NCBI GenBank assembly: GCA_000024525.1
Contig: CP001769.1
Coordinates: 6,791,001-6,855,000 of the forward strand
DNA: 64,000 nt
Direction of reading: 5' to 3'
From: Spirosoma linguale DSM 74
GTDB lineage: Bacteria; Bacteroidota; Bacteroidia; Cytophagales; Spirosomataceae
Shown one piece after another: positions 59,784 to 64,000 of the stretch (its first letter is position 1; every line of letters begins with the position of its first letter). The position numbers and the translations under genes were made by a program. A model generated the notes under the pieces. The model was not told the origin of the DNA, did no database searches, and was given only the letters and a program-made list of their open reading frames with translations.

Positions 59784-59846
59784 TAATTGGGTGAGTTTAT
59801 TCAGTGAATTAACGTTAATTCACTGAATAAACTCACCCAATTAATG
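59781..59846. repeat. perfect 66-bp palindrome with no spacer, at the ATPase start codon
   Basis: The sequence reads CATTAATTGGGTGAGTTTAT then continues symmetrically around the centre AACGTT to AATTAATG. Both halves match base for base with no loop. The first three bases are the complement of the ATG start. A spacerless palindrome of this size is normally unstable, so it is either very recent, functional, or an assembly fold-back. Confidence 0.85.
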
Positions 59847-59948
59847 GTTTTTATTTGAACTGCCGGCATTTACTATAGTGTGTACGGCCGCCCGTCGAGC
59901 CGTCATTCATGCCCTGTGCTGTCGACTTATATCGGCCCTCAGGGCAGA
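59847..59948. other. short unassigned stretch upstream of the Gfo/Idh remnant
   Basis: About 100 bp with no gene. It includes CCCTCAGGGCAGA-type sequence and is probably the remaining flank of the insertion that brought the ATPase gene. Confidence 0.3.
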
Positions 59949-60005
59949 ATGTTGGCGCGGGATTACCGCTCCCCATACACTCACCCCGATCCGAAGAAGG
60001 TGTAG
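59949..60005 (+). pseudogene. C-terminal remnant of a second Gfo/Idh-type gene
   Basis: The frame reads MLARDYRSPYTHPDPKKV and stop, identical in protein to the last 18 residues of the intact gene ending at 58538. The codons differ only at synonymous positions (CGC TCC against CGG AGT, ACT against ACA). The rest of this paralog is missing. It is followed by palindrome copy 4, just as the intact gene is followed by copy 3. Confidence 0.8.
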
Positions 60006-60010
60006 TGAGT

Positions 60011-60085
60011 TGTGTAGTACCGACCGTCCCGGTCGGGTGAGTAGCAGACAAGCTAACACCCGACCGGGACGGTCGGCATTACACA
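60011..60085. repeat. long palindromic repeat, copy 4
   Basis: A 29-bp near-perfect inverted repeat with the core CCGACCGTCCCGGTCGG (60011-60039 with 60057-60085). It lies after the Gfo/Idh remnant and just before the SNF2 stop codon at 60087. Confidence 0.75.
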
Positions 60086-60086
60086 A

Positions 60087-63000
60087 TCACCCCAAACTCA
60101 CCAGTTCTTTCAGCTCATCATCACTCAAATCACCGAGCCAGGTTTCGCCGGTTTTGACGCTGAGGTCGGCGAGTTCGCGTTTGGAGCGGATCATGGCGTC
60201 GATTTTCTCTTCCAAAGTGCCCTGGTTCATGAGTCGGTACACCATGACGTTCTTCGTCTGGCCGATACGGAAAGCGCGGTCGGTGGCTTGCGATTCGACC
60301 GCCGGGTTCCACCACAAATCGAAGTGAATGACGTGGTTGGCCTGCGTCAGGTTTAGCCCCGTACCACCTGCTTTTAGGGACAGTATAAACGTGTGATCGC
60401 TGCGGTTACGCTGGAATTGCTCCACCATCCGGTCGCGTTCGGGCCGCGACGTGCCGCCGTGCAGGAAGAGCGGTTGCGTACCAAATGACTGCTGGATGAA
60501 CTGAGTCAGCAACTCGCCCATTTCCTTGTACTGGGTGAAGATCAACACCTTTTCGTGGTTGGCGTAAATCGTTTCGAGCAGACTGAGCAAGAGCGTTGCC
60601 TTGCCGGACAGCGACGGGGCCGCATTACCTTTTTTCAAATACTGGTGCGGGTGGTTGCCAATCTGCTTGAGGGCGGTCATGAGTTTCAGCACCAGACCAC
60701 GCCGGGCAATACCGTCCTTCTCTTCGATGGCCCGCAAGCTTTCCTGCACCACACTCTGGTACAGCACGGCCTGCTCGGTGGTGAGGGCGCAGAACTGGTT
60801 AGTCTCGATTTTGTCGGGAAGATCGCTGATGATCGTGCGATCAGTTTTGACGCGACGCAGCAGGAACGGGCTCGTAATGCGCCGGAACTGGTCGAGTTTC
60901 TGGTGGTCACGCTCCTGCTGAATCGGCTTGCCGAACTCCTCGTTAAACTTGGTCAGCCCGCCCAGATACCCTTTGTTCACGAAATCCATAATGCTCCAGA
61001 ACTCCGACAACCGGTTTTCAACCGGCGTACCGCTCAAAGCAATGCGAATGGGCGATTTTAGCGCTTTAACGGCTTTTGTCTGTTCGGTATCGGCGTTTTT
61101 GATGTTCTGCGCTTCGTCGATGACCACCACCGCCCAGGTTATCTTCTTCAGTTCATTCAGGTCACTGCGGATAACGCCGTAGGTCGTCAGCAGCAGGTCA
61201 TACTCGCCGTTGCGTTCGGTGGGGAGCTTTCGGTTGGAGCCGTGGTAAATTCGGGCCTGTAACTCCGGTGCGAACCGGGCAATTTCTTTTTGCCAGTTGG
61301 TAAGCAGAGTCGTGGGTAGTACTACCAGCCCCTTTTGTTTCTTAAATCGGCCTTCCTGTTTGAATTTAAGCAGCAGCGCAATGACCTGAAGCGTTTTTCC
61401 AAGGCCCATGTCATCGGCCAGCAGACTGCCCATGCCGAGGGCCGTATTTTTAATGAGCCAGTCGTAACCGCGCTGTTGATACGGGCGAAGGGTAGCATCC
61501 AGCGAATCGGGAAGGGGTTGCGATTCGCTTTCGGTGAACTGTCGAATCAACTCCCGGACATCCGCCGTCAGGCCAACCCGATTGCCCCGGAACTCTTCGG
61601 ACAAAGCCGCCCGAAGCAACTCTGTACCCGTTAGCTCGGGTGGATTTTCGAGTTGTTTGTAAAGCTTGTTCAACTCGGTCGGGTCGACAAGCACGTACTG
61701 GTCTTTGATCTTGACCAGCCCTGTTGTACGGCCCACCAGTTTCTGAAACTCTTTGACGCTCACCATATCGCTGCCGAGGGCAATCTGCCAGTCGAACGTT
61801 AGCATGTCGTCCAGGCGCATAAATGCGGTGTTGGCCGTGACTTTGGCCTTGAGCCGTCCGCCCGCTGCGGGGCGAACCCAATGCTGGAGCGACTTGGGCA
61901 ATAACAGCGCAATACCGAGCAACTGCATTCGGGGCAATTGCTCCAGTAGGACTTTCACGAACTGTTCGGGTGTGTAGGACAGATAAGCCGGGCCACCTGT
62001 TTTGGTCAGTTTGGCCAGATCCGGAAAGTGCCTCGCCAGCACCAGCAAATCCTGCAAAACGGCCATTCGGATGCGTTGGTGCCGGTCGATGCCGTTAGCG
62101 CGTTTGTCGAGCAGGTCTGGCAAGGGAATCGGGGCGGTCGGTGCCCCGTTGATGGTGGGGGCTTCGCGGTCGCGGATGAGCAGACTCAGCCGGAACTCAT
62201 CGCCCGATTCGCTATCCTCAACGGCCAGAATGGGTACAAACCGCTTGTGGGTCAGAAAGAAGTCACTTACCCACAGCTGCATGGCCAGCGGCATTTCTTT
62301 CCGGCCGAAGCCTTCAAAGCGTATCGTCTCGACGCCGAAGAAAAGGCGGTCGGCATCTTCCAGCGGCCAGCGTTCCCAGAGTTCGACGGTAGCGGGTTTG
62401 ATGGCCCGGCGCAGAAATAACGAACACAGCGTCAGCACCTGCTGCTCATCGGGTAGGGCCAGCCATTCCTTTTGCCAGCGCACGGTGAGCAGCGTGGGCG
62501 GCAGTTGCGTGGCCAGCAAATCGGTCTGGCGTTTTACGGTTTCGTTGAGCGTGGCCGGAAGCCACCGAACCCGGTACTGTTCTTCCGTCGGCCCAACGCG
62601 CAGGAGCTGCGGCACGACGGCACCCCGGCGCAGCAGTGCCGCTGCAAACTGCATGGTTAGGTACAAGCCCCGAACAGAGTCGCTCATTTCGGCCCAGTCT
62701 GCTTCGGTGAGGGTGTTGAGCCAGGCCATCAGGTCGCTCATGTCGAAGCCGGGAATGGACCGGGGTTCGCCATGTTCGCTGAACATGTTGATCTTTTTGA
62801 CCGTCATCACCTCATCGAGTTGTAGCTCAATGCTGTCGCTGAAGGCCGGAACGCTGGTGGTGTTGCGCTCTTCGTTCAGGTCAATATCAACCGGCTTGCT
62901 GAAGAGTTTGTACGCCCGCGCCAGCGATTTATGAAAGTCGCCCTTGGTGAAGGTAACATCGGGCGAAAGCAAGCCTAAAAGCTGGTCGGTCAGTGCCGGA

Positions 63001-63644
63001 ATGGTGGCAAAGTCTAAGTTGGCCTGCGCCTTTTCGTCGGGTTTCCAGTCTTCGTCGTCGGGCAAATCGTCGGTACCAATGTCTTTGAACGACAGGACTG
63101 TTTCGAGCGCTCCCTGAATACCTTCTACCTGAAATTTCTGTAATTCACTCAGAATGTCGAGCCCTTTCAGCTGAAAAACCAGAAACGGGTTCCGGTCAAT
63201 TTCATTAGCGATGGTATAAATAACAGCCGCCAGATGCTTGCAGGGTACGGCTTCGTCGGGGCAGGAGCAACCCATCGATAAGTCCCGAAACGAATGAGGG
63301 AAGAGTTGAATATCACTCGTGTCCGCAAATTCGGTCAGTTCGGGCGGAAGCTGGCGGTTTAGTAGTTGCGCCAGCGTGGCCGGGTTCTCCCGGATTTCGG
63401 TCAGTAGCCAGTCTTTTTCCTGTTCAGTGAACAGCGGTACCGATAATTTTGATTTATACGGTCGGGGGGCGGTTCCTTTAATCGAGGCACTAATTTGATT
63501 CTGAGAAATAGACAATCCCTGTACCGCTCCTTTGTTCGCGTAAGTTTTACCCCGTGGCAAACGGTTCGCCATGTCAATGCTGGTCAGCGCATTGAGCCAT
63601 TGTTGTCCCCACCATGTTTTGCCGTAGGTGATTCGTTCCGCCAT
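60087..63644 (-). CDS. SNF2-family DEAD/DEAH helicase with SWIM zinc finger
   Basis: This 1185-aa Swi2/Snf2-like ATPase remodels nucleoprotein or nucleic acid. The N-terminal third includes a SWIM-type Zn site (GCSCPDEAVPCKHLAAVIYT, about residues 126-145). The C-terminal half carries helicase motif I DDMGLGKTLQVIALLL, motif II VVIDEAQNIKN, motif III LSGTPVENRLSEFWSIM, motif V SLKAGGTGLNLTQANHV and motif VI DRAFRIGQTKNVMVYRL. Length and layout match bacterial SWIM-SNF2 proteins. The role is probably transcription restart or DNA repair; that is inference. It appears complete. Confidence 0.92.
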   Translation of the reverse strand: MAERITYGKTWWGQQWLNALTSIDMANRLPRGKTYANKGAVQGLSISQNQISASIKGTAPRPYKSKLSVPLFTEQEKDWLLTEIRENPATLAQLLNRQLPPELTEFADTSDIQLFPHSFRDLSMGCSCPDEAVPCKHLAAVIYTIANEIDRNPFLVFQLKGLDILSELQKFQVEGIQGALETVLSFKDIGTDDLPDDEDWKPDEKAQANLDFATIPALTDQLLGLLSPDVTFTKGDFHKSLARAYKLFSKPVDIDLNEERNTTSVPAFSDSIELQLDEVMTVKKINMFSEHGEPRSIPGFDMSDLMAWLNTLTEADWAEMSDSVRGLYLTMQFAAALLRRGAVVPQLLRVGPTEEQYRVRWLPATLNETVKRQTDLLATQLPPTLLTVRWQKEWLALPDEQQVLTLCSLFLRRAIKPATVELWERWPLEDADRLFFGVETIRFEGFGRKEMPLAMQLWVSDFFLTHKRFVPILAVEDSESGDEFRLSLLIRDREAPTINGAPTAPIPLPDLLDKRANGIDRHQRIRMAVLQDLLVLARHFPDLAKLTKTGGPAYLSYTPEQFVKVLLEQLPRMQLLGIALLLPKSLQHWVRPAAGGRLKAKVTANTAFMRLDDMLTFDWQIALGSDMVSVKEFQKLVGRTTGLVKIKDQYVLVDPTELNKLYKQLENPPELTGTELLRAALSEEFRGNRVGLTADVRELIRQFTESESQPLPDSLDATLRPYQQRGYDWLIKNTALGMGSLLADDMGLGKTLQVIALLLKFKQEGRFKKQKGLVVLPTTLLTNWQKEIARFAPELQARIYHGSNRKLPTERNGEYDLLLTTYGVIRSDLNELKKITWAVVVIDEAQNIKNADTEQTKAVKALKSPIRIALSGTPVENRLSEFWSIMDFVNKGYLGGLTKFNEEFGKPIQQERDHQKLDQFRRITSPFLLRRVKTDRTIISDLPDKIETNQFCALTTEQAVLYQSVVQESLRAIEEKDGIARRGLVLKLMTALKQIGNHPHQYLKKGNAAPSLSGKATLLLSLLETIYANHEKVLIFTQYKEMGELLTQFIQQSFGTQPLFLHGGTSRPERDRMVEQFQRNRSDHTFILSLKAGGTGLNLTQANHVIHFDLWWNPAVESQATDRAFRIGQTKNVMVYRLMNQGTLEEKIDAMIRSKRELADLSVKTGETWLGDLSDDELKELVSLG

Positions 63645-63719
63645 GTTACCGAATTGAAATGTCGTCGTAAAAATAGTTGATTAGGCCATTAGCCAGCGTT
63701 TGCACGCCTGCGAGCCTGA

Positions 63720-64000
63720 TCAGGCACGTTCCCGTAGTAATTGAACGAATGAATCGGGATTATCCACACAAAAAGAAAATTGACTGATCTGCTTCTTTAA
63801 TCCATAAGGCCCGTCGAAGCAAATGGGTTCGCTGAAAGTCAGCAAAATAGTAGGTGCTGTTAAAAAGGCACCATTGAGTTGACCAGACTGTTTAACCGGT
63901 TTTTCATGAATTCGTCTGACATTAGCTATTGCTGAGCGCGGAACGATGGCCCGCCAGCGTACCCCCAGGCGGAGGTGAAGATGGGTGTCGGTCAGATAGG
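63720..64000 (-). CDS. partial gene, C-terminal end, possible PH-like domain protein
   Basis: A minus-strand frame is open from the window edge to TGA at 63720-63722 and gives at least 92 residues, including LHLRLGVRWRAIVPRSAIAN and NGAFLTAPTILLTFSEPICF. The 5' end is cut off by the window. The pattern of short beta strands followed by VDNPDSFVQLLRERA resembles bacterial PH-like membrane-protein tails; this is weak. It is 76 bp upstream of the SNF2 start on the same strand, so it might share transcription with it. Confidence 0.5.
   Translation of the reverse strand, partial: YLTDTHLHLRLGVRWRAIVPRSAIANVRRIHEKPVKQSGQLNGAFLTAPTILLTFSEPICFDGPYGLKKQISQFSFCVDNPDSFVQLLRERA

Noticed and set aside
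62002..62934. 310-aa plus-strand open frame inside the SNF2 gene
   Set aside because: Ser/Arg-rich antisense shadow of the helicase gene, typical of GC-rich complementary frames.
1..64000. tRNA or rRNA genes
   Set aside because: No cloverleaf with a T-loop GTTCRANNC pattern in a suitable position and no rRNA-like conserved block was noticed on either strand.

Overview
The window looks like chromosomal DNA of a Bacteroidota bacterium of the order Cytophagales, most likely a Spirosoma-like organism. The reasons are the gene families present: PD40-OmpA proteins, a beta-propeller sensor kinase with a Y_Y_Y domain, a DUF4097 protein behind an ECF sigma/anti-sigma pair, a Tat-exported Gfo/Idh/MocA oxidoreductase beside a GMC oxidoreductase, and a very large secreted protein known only from the sequence. 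Shine-Dalgarno sites are weak. I saw no rRNA, tRNA or CRISPR array. Species assignment is inference.

Region 1 (1-4430) is mobile-element debris: an IS110-type transposase N-terminus joined to a broken NmrA-like gene, a secreted MORN-repeat protein, and a complete IS21-family element (istA/istB). Region 2 (about 4431-13300) is the most unusual part. Six minus-strand genes, most of unknown function and visibly AT-richer than their surroundings, each have one structured repeat 44-188 bp after the stop codon. The repeats begin with ACCCAAC (one copy ACCCAAT) and end with GTTGGGC. Three are exactly 88 bp with identical stems and variable loops, and three are a longer class of about 175 bp. This matches the layout of an integron gene-cassette array with attC-like sites, although no integrase gene lies in the window. 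One site is split by an IS110-family element. Cargo includes a nucleoside-deoxyribosyltransferase-like TPR protein and a cytosolic 5'-nucleotidase-like protein, both plausible defence genes. The promoter-side edge of the array has a seventh, incomplete site and then an S24-type repressor divergent from umuC.

Region 3 (15.8-23.7 kb) holds pirin, Fpg/MutM, and a minus-strand operon of a small secreted peptide (57 aa), an ABC ATPase, two ABC-2 permeases and a membrane protein, behind a palindromic operator-like site. A coiled-coil membrane protein, a lipoprotein and a transglutaminase-like protein follow. Region 4 (23.8-43.5 kb) is mostly housekeeping: PD40-OmpA, PcrA/UvrD helicase, a Uma2-like nuclease-fold protein, the ECF sigma/anti-sigma/DUF4097 operon, a spermidine-synthase-like membrane protein, a cupin, triosephosphate isomerase, an aspartyl protease with PDZ, a PhoR/PhoB-like two-component pair, a PerM-type permease, a LON-N protein, an isochorismatase-like hydrolase, a thioredoxin-fold protein and PrmA.

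Region 5 (43.6-64 kb) has a 1684-aa secreted protein, a CPBP membrane protease-like protein, a GMC oxidoreductase, a one-piece periplasmic-sensing histidine kinase, an acetyl-xylan-esterase-like hydrolase, a Gfo/Idh/MocA oxidoreductase, an AAA/DUF4143 ATPase, an SNF2-family helicase and the end of a further gene. The esterase, GMC and Gfo/Idh genes with the sensor kinase suggest carbohydrate utilisation. Four copies of a long palindromic repeat (core CCGACCGTCCCGGTCGG) punctuate this region. One copy has a matching insertion in both arms, and a perfect 66-bp palindrome sits on the start codon of the AAA ATPase gene.
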